A stretch of DNA of 64,000 nt from Flavobacterium sp. 9 (GCF_002754195.1 NZ_PEEU01000001.1:5394001-5458000), one strand, 5' to 3'. Positions 37,313 through 46,527 are shown, numbered from the stretch's first letter. The notes: a model not told the origin generated them from the sequence alone. A program made the numbers and translations.

Positions 37313-38674
37313 ATGGAAGAAAATAAAATAAGCAGAAAGAAATTCTTAGGACTTGGAGCCGCAGCCACCGGAGCCGCTTTGTTTTCAGGAATTGGCGCAA
37401 ACGCAATGACAAATGTGATGTCTTCAGAAAATAAAGGCGGAGATTTGAAAGAATATATTTTAATCAATGTTCGATTAGAAGACGGTTTTGAATACAATGA
37501 AAAAAATGAAGTTGTAGCGACCAAAACAGCTTTGTATAATATTCATATTGCCAATGGTAAAATTAAAAGTATTACGTCAGGAAAGCCAGCTTTAAAAATA
37601 AAAACAGTTGATGCAAAAGGACTTTTGATGCTTCCCGGATTACGAGATATGCACATTCATATCGATAAAACGTATTATGGAAGCGGAACCTGGAATGCCG
37701 CACCACGAAAAGGCTATACGGTAAAAGACATGATTACGCTGGAGCAAACATTGATTCCGAAATTATTGCCAGATTCACAACATAAAGCCGAAGAAGCAAT
37801 TAAACTAATGCAAAGTCAGGGAAGTTATTTTGCGCGTTGCCAATGCAATATTGATCCTGTAAGCGGATTGAAAAGTTTGGAACATCTACAAGCAGCTTTA
37901 GAGAAAAATAAAGACAGTTTTGGTTGGGAAATAGTAGCTTTTCCGCAACATGGAATCCTTTATTCAAAATCAGAACCTTTGTTGAGAGAAGCTGCCACAA
38001 TGGGAATTGACTTTATTGGCGGACTTGATCCCACAAATGTTGACGGAAATATGGAAAAATCACTTGATGTGATGTTTCAAATTGCACTTGATAATAATAA
38101 AGGTGTCGACATACACTTACATGAATCGATACCATCTGGTAAAGCTGCGATTGAATACATGATTAAAAAGACCGAAGAAAACAAACAATTACAAGGGAAA
38201 ACATATATAAGTCACGGTTTTGCGCTTGCCAGAATGGATCCAAAAGATTTAGAGAAAATTGCCGAGCAAATGGGAAATCTTGGAATAGGAGTAGTGTCAG
38301 GAATTCCGATTGGGAAAACGGTTATGCCAATTCCGACTTTGAAAAAATACGGTGTAAAACTTATGACTGGAACAGATAGTATTGTCGATCATTGGCAGCC
38401 TTTCGGAAGTTGCGATATGCTCGAAAAAGCAAAATTATGCGCACAACTTTACGGTTGGACAGACGAATATAATCTAAGCAGATCTTTACACATCGCTACA
38501 AAAGACGAAATATTACCGCTTAATGACGCAGGAACTCGTGTATGGCCGGCAGTTGATAATGAAGCCAATTTTATTCTGGTAAAAGCAAGCTGTTCCGCTG
38601 AAGCCGTAGCACGTTTACCAAAAAGAGAAGGCGTTTTTTATAAAGGTAAAATGATTGCTGGGGAGCTTTCTTGA
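37313..38674 (+). CDS. Amidohydrolase family protein (cytosine deaminase-like) with Tat-like leader
   Basis: A 453-residue exported metal-dependent hydrolase. The leader SRKKFLGLGAAATGAALFSG resembles a Tat signal but has RK instead of the usual RR. The barrel shows the HxH motif in DMHIHIDKT, a third His in DIHLHES, SHGF with a fourth, and the catalytic Asp in MTGTDSIVDHW: a complete amidohydrolase metal set of the CodA-like branch. The substrate is unknown; known members deaminate cytosine, isoguanine or similar heterocycles, or hydrolyse cyclic amides. Confidence 0.87.
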   Translation: MEENKISRKKFLGLGAAATGAALFSGIGANAMTNVMSSENKGGDLKEYILINVRLEDGFEYNEKNEVVATKTALYNIHIANGKIKSITSGKPALKIKTVDAKGLLMLPGLRDMHIHIDKTYYGSGTWNAAPRKGYTVKDMITLEQTLIPKLLPDSQHKAEEAIKLMQSQGSYFARCQCNIDPVSGLKSLEHLQAALEKNKDSFGWEIVAFPQHGILYSKSEPLLREAATMGIDFIGGLDPTNVDGNMEKSLDVMFQIALDNNKGVDIHLHESIPSGKAAIEYMIKKTEENKQLQGKTYISHGFALARMDPKDLEKIAEQMGNLGIGVVSGIPIGKTVMPIPTLKKYGVKLMTGTDSIVDHWQPFGSCDMLEKAKLCAQLYGWTDEYNLSRSLHIATKDEILPLNDAGTRVWPAVDNEANFILVKASCSAEAVARLPKREGVFYKGKMIAGELS

Positions 38675-39064
38675 TAGGTACAGAGGTTCAGAGTAACAAA
38701 GGGGCAAAGGTTTTGTAGAGGCGCACAGCAGTGCGTCTTTTTTTGTGTTTATTTGACATTCTTTGCGTATGATGGATTAAAATCCATCCCTACAATATAT
38801 CTTGTTCCTCCGGAACGGCTTGACAAAATTGCGGATTCAGCCTTTATCTCTTTGCGCCTAAAAAAGAAAAAACTTAGTACCTCAGAACCTCAGTAGCTTA
38901 GAACCTTAAAAAGGAAAAACCCCTCAAGCAATTCAACTCTCAAGGGGTTTTGGAAAATAAATAACAATCGATTATTTTTTTGAGCTTCTAAGTAAAAATC
39001 TTAGAATCTCAGTTCCTTAGTATCTCAGTACCTTTAAAAAAGTATCTCAGTACCTTTAAAAAGA
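38675..39064. repeat. Gap with dispersed repeat modules
   Basis: Contains GTAGAGGCGCACAGCAGTGC (38717-38736, solitary copy of the module paired at 24.5 kb), a 47-bp module 38771-38817 (GATGGATTAAAATCCATCCC...) found inverted at 47779-47825 with one mismatch, CTCAGAACCTCAGTAGCTTA words, a hairpin AAAACCCCT/AGGGGTTTT (38916-38924 with 38943-38951), and a 22-bp tandem duplication of AGTATCTCAGTACCTTTAAA at about 39019-39062. No gene seen. Confidence 0.75.
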
Positions 39065-39652
39065 TCACTTTTTATCTAAATCTTGTTTTAGCAATTTTGC
39101 ATGCTCTAAATGAGCTGTAAGCGGTGCTATATTATTTGAAGCCCAAAGCTTAACGTCTTGGTCTTTTGCATCTTCAGTTGCTTTTTGCAATTCTTTAATT
39201 GCTTTTTCGTGTCCGTCGATCATCATATCAGCGAACTTTTTATCAAAATCAAGACCCGATTTTTCATTTAGTTTTTTGTATTCCTCTTTTCCATCTTCGG
39301 TAATCGAAATTGGTAAAGTGAAGTTTTTAGCTTTAGCTAAAGCACTAACTTCAGAAGCCGATTTGGTATGCTCATCAACAAGCATTTTTCCAAATTTCTT
39401 CACCTCAGGATTGGTACTTTTTGTTTGAGCCAGTTTTCCGATTTCGATTTCAGCAAGATTCACTTCTGCGATATCTACTAAAAAATCCGAATCATCTTTT
39501 TTCTCCGCAATAGAGTCAAATTTGGCTTCGTTTGTGTCTTCAGCAACTTCTTTTGGATCTTCTTGTTTAGTTTCATTTTTACAAGAATTCAGAAATATTA
39601 TAATTAGTCCTGCTCCCAAAATTGCTTTTCCGGCTATTAGTATTCTTTTCAT
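39065..39652 (-). CDS. DUF4142 lipoprotein
   Basis: A 195-residue protein with a lipoprotein signal (GLIIIFLNSCKN, lipobox Cys at about 24), an acidic linker and a ferritin-like four-helix DUF4142 domain from about 55 (DIAEVNLAEIEIGKLAQTKSTNPEVKKFGKMLVDEHTKS). DUF4142 proteins are envelope proteins linked to stress in many bacteria; the metal or function is not established. Its upstream region contains one copy of a 52-bp sequence repeated at 41262. Confidence 0.9.
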   Translation of the reverse strand: MKRILIAGKAILGAGLIIIFLNSCKNETKQEDPKEVAEDTNEAKFDSIAEKKDDSDFLVDIAEVNLAEIEIGKLAQTKSTNPEVKKFGKMLVDEHTKSASEVSALAKAKNFTLPISITEDGKEEYKKLNEKSGLDFDKKFADMMIDGHEKAIKELQKATEDAKDQDVKLWASNNIAPLTAHLEHAKLLKQDLDKK

Positions 39653-39835
39653 GATTTTATAGTTTAAATGTTATAATGTAAAATTATTCAGATTGTAAAG
39701 GAATGTCTTACAGCATTTTTGGATAATGTTACAGGATTTGGATATTATGCTGTTATTGTAAGTTATTTTGTAATAGAAATAGTTTTATATTAGCACAAGA
39801 AAACCGCTTTTTAAGCGAATTGCCTATTAAGGATT

Positions 39836-39979
39836 ATGATAAAACCATTACAATTGACTTTACTTTTTATGATACTTCTCTTTGGGAGTTGTCAAAAAAA
39901 GATTAGTGATTTAGAATTCGAAAAAAATGTAATGACTGAGATTTTTCCGGATTTGATTGACAATACTTCGGTTTCATGA
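39836..39979 (+). CDS. Short lipoprotein, possibly a truncated gene
   Basis: A 47-residue reading frame: MIKPLQLTLLFMILLFGSC is a textbook lipoprotein signal with lipobox FGSC, followed by only 28 residues (QKKISDLEFEKNVMTEIFPDLIDN...). The mature part stops abruptly, so this may be the 5' remnant of a longer lipoprotein gene. The TGA overlaps the next ATG (ATGA), suggesting coupling or a relic of deletion. No family recognised. Confidence 0.55.
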   Translation: MIKPLQLTLLFMILLFGSCQKKISDLEFEKNVMTEIFPDLIDNTSVS

Positions 39980-40236
39980 CATTAATAAAAAAGATTATAG
40001 GTTTGTTTTTAATTTTTATTGGAGGCTTATTATTCATTGTGACCTATGGAACTTTGTTAGAAGCAGTTATAAGCTATATAAAAGCATCGACGAATGAAGA
40101 TTTTTGGTATCTAATAGCTTTCATAGTGCTAGTTTTTTTTCTCACTATAATAATAATCTATATGATAAGATTTGGTCTAAAATTAATTAAACGAAAAGCT
40201 ATTCCGGAAGATTCAATTGACGATATTGGATCTTGA
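39976..40236 (+). CDS. Small two-helix membrane protein
   Basis: An 86-residue protein with two membrane helices (about 5-30 and 42-68) and a basic then acidic tail. The ATG overlaps the stop of the short lipoprotein gene. No family recognised. It lies inside the segment bounded by 52-bp direct repeats. Confidence 0.6.
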   Translation: MTLIKKIIGLFLIFIGGLLFIVTYGTLLEAVISYIKASTNEDFWYLIAFIVLVFFLTIIIIYMIRFGLKLIKRKAIPEDSIDDIGS

Positions 40237-40319
40237 AATAATATAGAATAAAAAGTATTAAACTTAAAGAATACCGTAATTAATAAAAAAAACAAACAAA
40301 TAATTGAACCTAATATTTT

Positions 40320-41216
40320 ATGAATGCTATAGCAAATCCCACAATTCAGCAGAAAATTTTAATAGCATTACTTTTTTTAGCTTCAATTCAATTAACAGCA
40401 CAAACAACTTATACGGGATTTATAGACAAGTATCCGATAGAATTTATCACGGATATTAGTTCAGATGGATCTGGAAATGCCATTTATACCTATTCTAATT
40501 ATAATACTCCAATAGAAATAAGCGGAACTTTAAAGAATAAAACCTTAACCTTTTATGAAAAAGATAAAACGGGTAAGAATACTGCTAAAATGACTTTTGA
40601 AAATTTTAATCCTAAAAGCAAGAATCTGGAAGGAATCTGGGTGGATTTAAACACAAAAAAAGAGCTTATCATTACTTTATCAAAAACATTTGAAATTAAA
40701 GATGGAGATGCCTCAGCATGGAAAAACAAAGAAATTCTGCAACCGGTTTCACTAAAAGGTAAATACTTTAAGTTGATTATTTCGAAAACTAAAGGTGATT
40801 TTGCGAAAGTGACAGGAGTCAAAATTTTAGAGAAGAAGACCAATAAACTAATTCAGAAATTTGATTTAGAATGTCAGCTTTTGGGATTGAATAATATAAG
40901 TATTGGAGATTATAATTTTGATGGTATAGACGATTTTTCTGTTTATGAAGCAGGATCTGCCGGACCAGATTCTTCGAGTTTGTATTTTCTTTTTGATTCT
41001 CAGACCGGAAAATATTTTCAAAGTACTTTTAGCGGAAGCTCGTTAGAATTTGATAGTAAAACGAAAAGAATTACCGAACATAGTGAATGTTGTGCAGGAT
41101 CGAAACAGAGAGACGCGGAATACAAAGTTGTAAATAATAAAATGGTTTTAGTAAAGCAAACCTGTCTGGAATTAGACATGAAATCCGGAAGTTTAAAAAA
41201 GGTAAAGTGCGATTAA
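40320..41216 (+). CDS. Secreted hypothetical protein with XAC2610-like C-terminus
   Basis: A 298-residue secreted protein: signal peptide about 1-28 (LIALLFLASIQLTAQ), a beta-rich N-terminal half (SGTLKNKTLTFYEKD), and a C-terminal part with IGDYNFDGIDDFSVYEAGS, an Asp-rich calcium-loop-like motif, then FDSQTGKYFQST and a Cys-rich SECCAGSKQRDAEY. This order resembles XAC2610-type proteins known from other bacteria; no enzymatic function is established. It ends 45 bp before the right 52-bp repeat. Confidence 0.7.
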   Translation: MNAIANPTIQQKILIALLFLASIQLTAQTTYTGFIDKYPIEFITDISSDGSGNAIYTYSNYNTPIEISGTLKNKTLTFYEKDKTGKNTAKMTFENFNPKSKNLEGIWVDLNTKKELIITLSKTFEIKDGDASAWKNKEILQPVSLKGKYFKLIISKTKGDFAKVTGVKILEKKTNKLIQKFDLECQLLGLNNISIGDYNFDGIDDFSVYEAGSAGPDSSSLYFLFDSQTGKYFQSTFSGSSLEFDSKTKRITEHSECCAGSKQRDAEYKVVNNKMVLVKQTCLELDMKSGSLKKVKCD

Positions 41217-41487
41217 GTTAACTTTTAGGTGTTCTAGTTTAAATATAAAGTAGTCCATATAGTAAAGGAATGTCTTACAGCATTTTTGGATAATGTTACA
41301 GGATTTGGATATTGTGTTTATAAACAAGTATAAATGTGGGTTGTCGTTTTTTTTATTTGATAGTATACTTACTATTAATAAAATTTTATATAAAATATGG
41401 TTTTCCGTAAAACAGATATTTATAAAAATCTAATATTTGTTTTGATTTCATATAATTTTAATCAAACTATAAATAAAAAAAATAATC

Positions 41488-41958
41488 ATGAAGAAATTAA
41501 TACTATTACTAATAATAATTGCCACATCAATTTCTTGTAATCAATCAAAACAATCAAAAACACAAAGTCCCAATGTAATCGATATTAAGAGTCTTGCAAG
41601 TAAAAGTAAAACGGAAGTTGAAAAAATACTTGGAAAACCTAATAAACTAGAACCGTTTTCTGAGAGTTCTACACCATGTAAAAATACTGCTTGCCAAAAA
41701 GGTTATTATCAAAATAATAAATTTGAAATAATATTTGTAAATGAGAAAGCTGATTGGATAACCATTAATGACTTAGAAAAATATGATTTTAATGAAGATA
41801 ATATTGAAATATTTGGATTAACAAAAGTAGAGCCTGAATTCAAAAATCCAAAAGATCTAATAAGATGGAAAAATATTGAGGGATTTAATGAAATTACTAT
41901 TTTTAATAATGGATCAGATAAGATTTCGTATGCGTATATTAAGGTTTTAGCAGAGTAA
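41488..41958 (+). CDS. Hypothetical lipoprotein
   Basis: A 156-residue protein with a lipoprotein signal (LLLIIIATSISCNQ, Cys at about 17). The mature part starts with a Ser/Lys/Gln linker and has KSKTEVEKILGKPNKLEPF, reminiscent of SmpA/OmlA-like beta-lactamase-inhibitor folds (which begin with such a helix-turn), plus a Cys pair in STPCKNTACQKG. The fold suggestion is tentative; no function is assigned. Confidence 0.65.
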   Translation: MKKLILLLIIIATSISCNQSKQSKTQSPNVIDIKSLASKSKTEVEKILGKPNKLEPFSESSTPCKNTACQKGYYQNNKFEIIFVNEKADWITINDLEKYDFNEDNIEIFGLTKVEPEFKNPKDLIRWKNIEGFNEITIFNNGSDKISYAYIKVLAE

Positions 41959-42091
41959 AGTAAAGTAATGGAAAGGGCAGAGTATAATAATCAACATAAT
42001 ATTAGTAATCAAAAGATTTAAATTAATTATTGATTTTGATAAAAATATAATCAAACCGATAAAAAAATATAAAACAAATAATCTAAATAAT

Positions 42092-42574
42092 ATGAATAAA
42101 ATTGTAAGAATTTTAAGAGTTACCTTTAATTTTAAAATAGGTAATTTGACATATAAAATTGCCTATTTAAGGAATATTAACGATAATGATTACGATATGG
42201 AGAATGGTGATGTTCTAGACCAAGCAATCTTTGTTTTATTTTCCGCAAAGAATCCTACGAATATTATTTGGGAATATTTTGGTAGACATAATCAAAATAT
42301 TGATCTATCTCGTTATTCAATTGGTTTTTCTTCAAAAAATATCCCATTAATTATATCAGCTAAACTTAGCGAATCATTAAGTTTATTTGAATTAGATGAT
42401 TTAGCAAATAAAGGAACAGTATTTACCGATCAAAATCGTACAGTAAAACTTTTCTTCCGAACAAATGTTAATGAAGAACATGATTTTTACTCTTTTTTAC
42501 CAACATCTATTAGAGTTGCAATAGATCGTTCAATATATATTGACCTTGCTCAAACAATTCTCCCATTAGTTTAA
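42092..42574 (+). CDS. Hypothetical protein
   Basis: A 160-residue soluble protein of unknown family with a basic N-terminus (MNKIVRILRVTFNFKIGNLTYK) and mixed alpha/beta pattern. There is no signal peptide or convincing membrane helix. It is isolated, with AT-rich gaps on both sides, and even more AT-rich than its neighbours, which could mean recent acquisition. Confidence 0.5.
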   Translation: MNKIVRILRVTFNFKIGNLTYKIAYLRNINDNDYDMENGDVLDQAIFVLFSAKNPTNIIWEYFGRHNQNIDLSRYSIGFSSKNIPLIISAKLSESLSLFELDDLANKGTVFTDQNRTVKLFFRTNVNEEHDFYSFLPTSIRVAIDRSIYIDLAQTILPLV

Positions 42575-42774
42575 TAGTTTTAATAAGTATTAAATTGAGT
42601 TATAACTTGAACATATTGAGTTAGCTTCATAAAGGTAATTATTTACTAGCACAAGCTTAGTGTAAATTGATTTTAAGTTTTAAGCATTCCTTATAAATAC
42701 CCTAATAGATTATTTTTCGAAATCAGAACTTTAATTTGTATTTTCGTTTAGCTAAAAACTAAATGTAATGTCTT

Positions 42775-43893
42775 ATGATAAAGTGTTTTATGTTTAAAGT
42801 TCTGCCTTTTAAGATTCTTCTTTTGTTTCCTTTTTTATGTTTTTCTCAGGTAAAATCAGATAATAATTTAAAAACTTCATTAGATTCTCTGATAGACAAA
42901 AACGTAAAAACGTATTATAAAGACCCAAAAGCGGTTGGGCTTTCATTAGGAATTGTTCTCGACGGGAAAAAATATTTTTATAATTACGGTTCAATTGAGA
43001 ACGGAAAAAATATTTTGCCTACAAACAAAACTATTTACGAATTAGGTTCTATCACAAAAACTTTTACAGGAATCGTGCTTGCGCAAGCCACTTTGGATAA
43101 AAAAATCAAACTGGATGATAATCTTCAGAAATATTTAAAAGGCGATTACCAAAATTTAGCCTACAATGGCAAATCGATAAAGATTCAGGATCTTTCTAAT
43201 CATACTTCGAGAATAACAAGAATATTTCCGAATTTATGGAAACGAGCAGAATGGGATTCGCTAAATCCATATGCCAGTTATACAAAAGAATTGCTTTTTG
43301 AGGGACTTCACGAAATGAAAATGGATACTTTGCCCGGAGTTAAATATACGTACTCAAATATGGCCGTGGGGATATTAGGAATAGTTTTAGAAGATCAATA
43401 TCAGAAAGATTACTTTTCTCTCGTACAACAATTTATTCTAAAACCTTTGGAAATGAGTTATACAACTAAAGATCTTTCAAAGGTTGATAAAAAGAATATT
43501 GCGCTGGCACATAATAAAAAAAGAGAAGTTATTCCGTTTTGGGACAATGCAATAATGCCTGCGATTGGGGGATTGCGTTCAAATACTTTTGATATGACTA
43601 AATATATTATCGCAAATAATAAAGATGTTTTACAAAGTATTAAGCTATCTCATCAGTTTACATTTAGCGGTACAGAGGGCGATTTGGGATTAAATTGGTT
43701 TCTTCACACAACTCCCGAAGGCTACAAAATATATGAACATACAGGAGGTACAGGAGGCTCGAGATCATCAGTATATTGTTTTCCGGATCTTGATTCGGGT
43801 TTTATTATCTTGTCTAATAGTCTCGCTGATCGGAAAGGTTTGGAAAAAGAATTATCAGCGATCATTATAAAGTTAAATTCAAAAAGTAAATAA
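42775..43893 (+). CDS. Serine beta-lactamase-like hydrolase (class C / D-Ala-D-Ala carboxypeptidase family)
   Basis: A 372-residue secreted protein: signal peptide about 1-25 (FKILLLFPFLCFSQ). Catalytic SxxK is Ser92-Ile-Thr-Lys95 in ELGSITKTF, the second motif is YSN in YTYSNMAVG, and the third (usually KTG or HTG) is HTGGTGGS. This set fits the AmpC/EstB/penicillin-binding type family, which includes esterases and peptidases, so a beta-lactamase role is not proven. An ATG at 42790 is a possible alternative start. Confidence 0.88.
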   Translation: MIKCFMFKVLPFKILLLFPFLCFSQVKSDNNLKTSLDSLIDKNVKTYYKDPKAVGLSLGIVLDGKKYFYNYGSIENGKNILPTNKTIYELGSITKTFTGIVLAQATLDKKIKLDDNLQKYLKGDYQNLAYNGKSIKIQDLSNHTSRITRIFPNLWKRAEWDSLNPYASYTKELLFEGLHEMKMDTLPGVKYTYSNMAVGILGIVLEDQYQKDYFSLVQQFILKPLEMSYTTKDLSKVDKKNIALAHNKKREVIPFWDNAIMPAIGGLRSNTFDMTKYIIANNKDVLQSIKLSHQFTFSGTEGDLGLNWFLHTTPEGYKIYEHTGGTGGSRSSVYCFPDLDSGFIILSNSLADRKGLEKELSAIIIKLNSKSK

Positions 43894-43951
43894 TGATTGT
43901 AATAAGAATAGTTCTGCTTAAATTAGATTTTAATTTTTAATTATCTTTTCA

Positions 43952-44461
43952 ATGAATACATCAAATACAATCATAAAAGCAGCAACACTTGCAGATTTAC
44001 CTGGAATTGTAAAACTTCAGAAAGAGAATCAAATCGCTCAAGGCGGAAGTTTATCGGCAGAACTTACGTCGGAACAAATTCGGGAAATGATGAGCGATAT
44101 GCCACAGATTGTTGCAATTGTTGATGATGAGGTTGTTGGTTTTTTATTGACGACTTCGCAAGAGGTGAATAAAAAACGAAATTTAGCGATTGTAGACGCA
44201 ATGTTTACTTCGTATAAAGCTAATTCGGATTCTTATATTTATGGTCCTGTTTGTGTTAGCAATACGCAACGCGGAAAAGGTTTGGCGCAACTAATGTTTA
44301 AAGAACTTTTGCAGAAAGAACCCAATCGAGAAGGGGTATTATTCATAAAAGGCGATAATGAAGCTTCTTTGAGAGCGCATGAAAAAATGGGAATTAAAAA
44401 AGTAAGCAGCTTTAAATTTAATAATGCTGATTTTGACGTTTTTGCTTATTCTTTCTCATAA
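43952..44461 (+). CDS. GNAT family N-acetyltransferase
   Basis: A 169-residue acetyltransferase. Strand and loop pattern of the fold is visible: IVAIVDDEVVGFLLTTS, then YIYGPVCVSNTQRGKGLAQLMFKELL, where QRGKGLA is the acetyl-CoA pyrophosphate loop, and NEASLRAHEKMGIKKVSSF. Substrate unknown. It starts 58 bp after the beta-lactamase-like gene and is followed by a small membrane protein gene. Confidence 0.85.
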   Translation: MNTSNTIIKAATLADLPGIVKLQKENQIAQGGSLSAELTSEQIREMMSDMPQIVAIVDDEVVGFLLTTSQEVNKKRNLAIVDAMFTSYKANSDSYIYGPVCVSNTQRGKGLAQLMFKELLQKEPNREGVLFIKGDNEASLRAHEKMGIKKVSSFKFNNADFDVFAYSFS

Positions 44462-44508
44462 TATAAAATTAGAAATAGATAAATAACTTTAAAGAACTAA
44501 AATTGACA

Positions 44509-44883
44509 ATGGAAAGCATTACTTCGGAAAAAAATCTAAAAGATAAGATTGCTAATATTTCAAATCAAAAACTCTTTTTTATTACGTTGGGTTTGATAAT
44601 TCTAAATTCAATTTTTATGATTCTTATGTCAAGAATAATGGGAACTTACAATTTAGATGGTACTTACAATTCAGCAAATAGTTCTGCAATGATAATTAGC
44701 GGAATTGTAGGGCTTGTGATCAGTTTTCCTGTATTGTGTCTGTTTTTAGCATTTATTACAACAATTTTTATTAATAAAGATCTGCCTTATAAGAAACGCT
44801 ATTTAAAAGGATATTTATTCACTTTGATTATTATAAATACAATTTTTGCAATTAGGCTAGCTTATAATGTATTACAAGGATAA
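44509..44883 (+). CDS. Small membrane protein, three helices
   Basis: A 124-residue protein from the ATG at 44509 (a TTG 6 bp upstream is a weaker alternative). Helices at about 21-41, 60-85 and 99-119. No family recognised. It lies 47 bp after the GNAT gene and before a good terminator, so it probably ends that transcript. Confidence 0.65.
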   Translation: MESITSEKNLKDKIANISNQKLFFITLGLIILNSIFMILMSRIMGTYNLDGTYNSANSSAMIISGIVGLVISFPVLCLFLAFITTIFINKDLPYKKRYLKGYLFTLIIINTIFAIRLAYNVLQG

Positions 44884-44910
44884 CGTAATAGTGTAATTAC
44901 ATAATTTAGT

Positions 44911-44947
44911 AAAAATCCCAATTCTTATTGAATTGGGATTTTTTTTA
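44911..44947 (+). terminator. Terminator
   Basis: Thirteen-bp perfect stem AAAAATCCCAATT/AATTGGGATTTTT (44911-44923 with 44931-44943), 7-nt loop and further T residues. Confidence 0.9.
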
Positions 44948-45082
44948 TGTCTGAATTTTAATAATATGACATAGAGTTAATTATGAAAATTATTACAGGA
45001 ATTGTATAACGACTCGCAATTATTTATAAACGAATTTTGGAATACCATATTGACAGAATTATTAATCTCAAAAGTTTAAGTG

Positions 45083-45322
45083 ATGCCAGATTCAAGAATT
45101 AAAAATGAAGAACAATATCGAGCACTTTTAGAAATAGGATATAGTAAAGAAAAATCGGCTCGAATTGCCAATACGCCAGATGCCGGTGTAAAAGGCGGAC
45201 ATGCAAAACCATATAACGAATGGACAAAAGCCGAATTATATCAGCAAGCACGACGAGTTGGTATTCCGGGACGTTCGTATATGTCGAAGAAGAATCTTAT
45301 TCATTCTTTACGAAATAATTAA
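45083..45322 (+). CDS. Small SAP/Rho-N-like nucleic-acid-binding protein
   Basis: A 79-residue basic protein. The C-terminal half, WTKAELYQQARRVGIPGRSYMSKKNLIHSLR, has the helix-extended loop-helix pattern of SAP and Rho-N domains, known to bind DNA or RNA; the N-terminal half is RIKNEEQYRALLEIGYSKEKSARIANT. Such short proteins are often found in stress or plasmid-type loci. The ATG at 45083 is preferred over the overlapping GTG at 45080. It lies upstream of a topoisomerase IB gene, a suggestive DNA-related pairing. Confidence 0.72.
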   Translation: MPDSRIKNEEQYRALLEIGYSKEKSARIANTPDAGVKGGHAKPYNEWTKAELYQQARRVGIPGRSYMSKKNLIHSLRNN

Positions 45323-45401
45323 AATTAAAATACGCCACTCCTGATAGTTAGCGGGAGGAAAGATAAGTTGAATATCGGAAATAATCTTTTGAATCTCTAA
45401 T

Positions 45402-45417
45402 CCCGATAGCTATCGGG
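45402..45417. repeat. Perfect 16-bp palindrome before topoisomerase IB
   Basis: CCCGATAGCTATCGGG lies 24 bp before the topoisomerase start. It may be an operator or a remnant of the palindromic word families seen elsewhere in the window. Confidence 0.55.
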
Positions 45418-45441
45418 CGTGGCTATATAAACCAAACGACC

Positions 45442-46527
45442 ATGAATGCAGCAGCCAAAACCGAAAAACTAATGAATCAGCTTATCAAAACGCCACATTT
45501 GGTGATTGATAAATTGGATTTAGTGTATATAAACAATCAAAAATTACCCATTGAACGTTGTGAAGGCGAGGAGGGTTTTGTGTATAAAAAGAACGGACGC
45601 TGTATTAAGCAAAAAAGCGAATTGAAACGTTTTAGCAGTTTGGTACTTCCGCCGGCTTGGGTAAATGTTCAGATTTCGGATTTGCCAAACGGTCATTTAC
45701 AAGCCGTTGGTTTAGACGATAAAAACAGAAAACAATACAGATATCATCCTAAATGGAATTTGATCCGAAATCAGACTAAATTTTACAAAATAGCTGAATT
45801 TGGAACCAAATTGCCTTTAATCAGAAAACAAGTCGACGAAGATTTAGAACAAAAAGAATGGTCGAAAGAAAAAGTAATCGCTTTGGTGATTCGGTTAATG
45901 GAAGAAACGCATATCAGAATCGGAAACGAGAAATACGCCAAAGACAATAAATCATACGGACTTTCGACTTTAAGAAAACGCCACATCAATATCAATAAAA
46001 ATTCCCTGAGATTTGAATTCATCGGAAAAAAAGGAAAAAAACACACGATCACAACCCGAAACAAACAATTGGTAAAGTTGGTGAGTCGTTGTGAGGAAAT
46101 TCCGGGTTGGGAAGTTTTTAAATATTACGATAAAAACGGAGAAAGAAAGGTTTTAGACAGTCACATGGTCAATGAATATCTGCATGAAATTTCAGGAAAA
46201 TATTTTAGTGCCAAAGATTTTAGAACCTGGGCGGCATCGATTGTGTTTTTTGAAACTTTAATGGATATTGGAATTACTTCTGACGAAAAAGAAATAAAAA
46301 AGAACATCTTATCTGCTTTTGATACTACGGCCGAAGCTTTGGGAAATACCAGAAATGTATGCCGCAATTATTACGTTCATCCGTTGTTGGTTTCGACTTA
46401 TGAAGACGGTTCGATTCAGAAATATTTTGATCGCGCCAAAAAATGTCGAAGCAATAAATCTAATTTTTCGCATAGCGAAATTGCTTTTTCAGAACTTATA
46501 CAGAACTATCAAATCAATTTGGCTTAA
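45442..46527 (+). CDS. DNA topoisomerase IB (eukaryote/poxvirus type)
   Basis: A 361-residue enzyme that relaxes supercoils by transient single-strand breakage via a 3'-phosphotyrosine. The N-terminal clamp has FSSLVLPPAWVNVQISDLPNGHLQAVGLDDKNRKQYRYH; the catalytic domain shows IRIGNEKYAKDNKSYGLSTLRKRHI, FIGKKGKKH, SAKDFRTWAAS and the active-site Tyr311 in CRNYYVHP. The length is near the usual 330-370 of bacterial TopIB. In many bacteria it is encoded in stress or accessory gene groups, as here next to a SAP-like protein and other stress genes. Confidence 0.93.
   Translation: MNAAAKTEKLMNQLIKTPHLVIDKLDLVYINNQKLPIERCEGEEGFVYKKNGRCIKQKSELKRFSSLVLPPAWVNVQISDLPNGHLQAVGLDDKNRKQYRYHPKWNLIRNQTKFYKIAEFGTKLPLIRKQVDEDLEQKEWSKEKVIALVIRLMEETHIRIGNEKYAKDNKSYGLSTLRKRHININKNSLRFEFIGKKGKKHTITTRNKQLVKLVSRCEEIPGWEVFKYYDKNGERKVLDSHMVNEYLHEISGKYFSAKDFRTWAASIVFFETLMDIGITSDEKEIKKNILSAFDTTAEALGNTRNVCRNYYVHPLLVSTYEDGSIQKYFDRAKKCRSNKSNFSHSEIAFSELIQNYQINLA

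Larger units (their letters stand above)
39695..41313. repeat. Segment bounded by 52-bp perfect direct repeats
   Basis: The sequence at 39695-39746 (starting GTAAAGGAATGTCTTACAGC) is repeated identically at 41262-41313, in the same orientation. The interval contains a small lipoprotein gene, a small membrane protein gene and a secreted protein gene. The left copy also lies in the upstream region of the DUF4142 gene, on the opposite strand. Confidence 0.92.
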
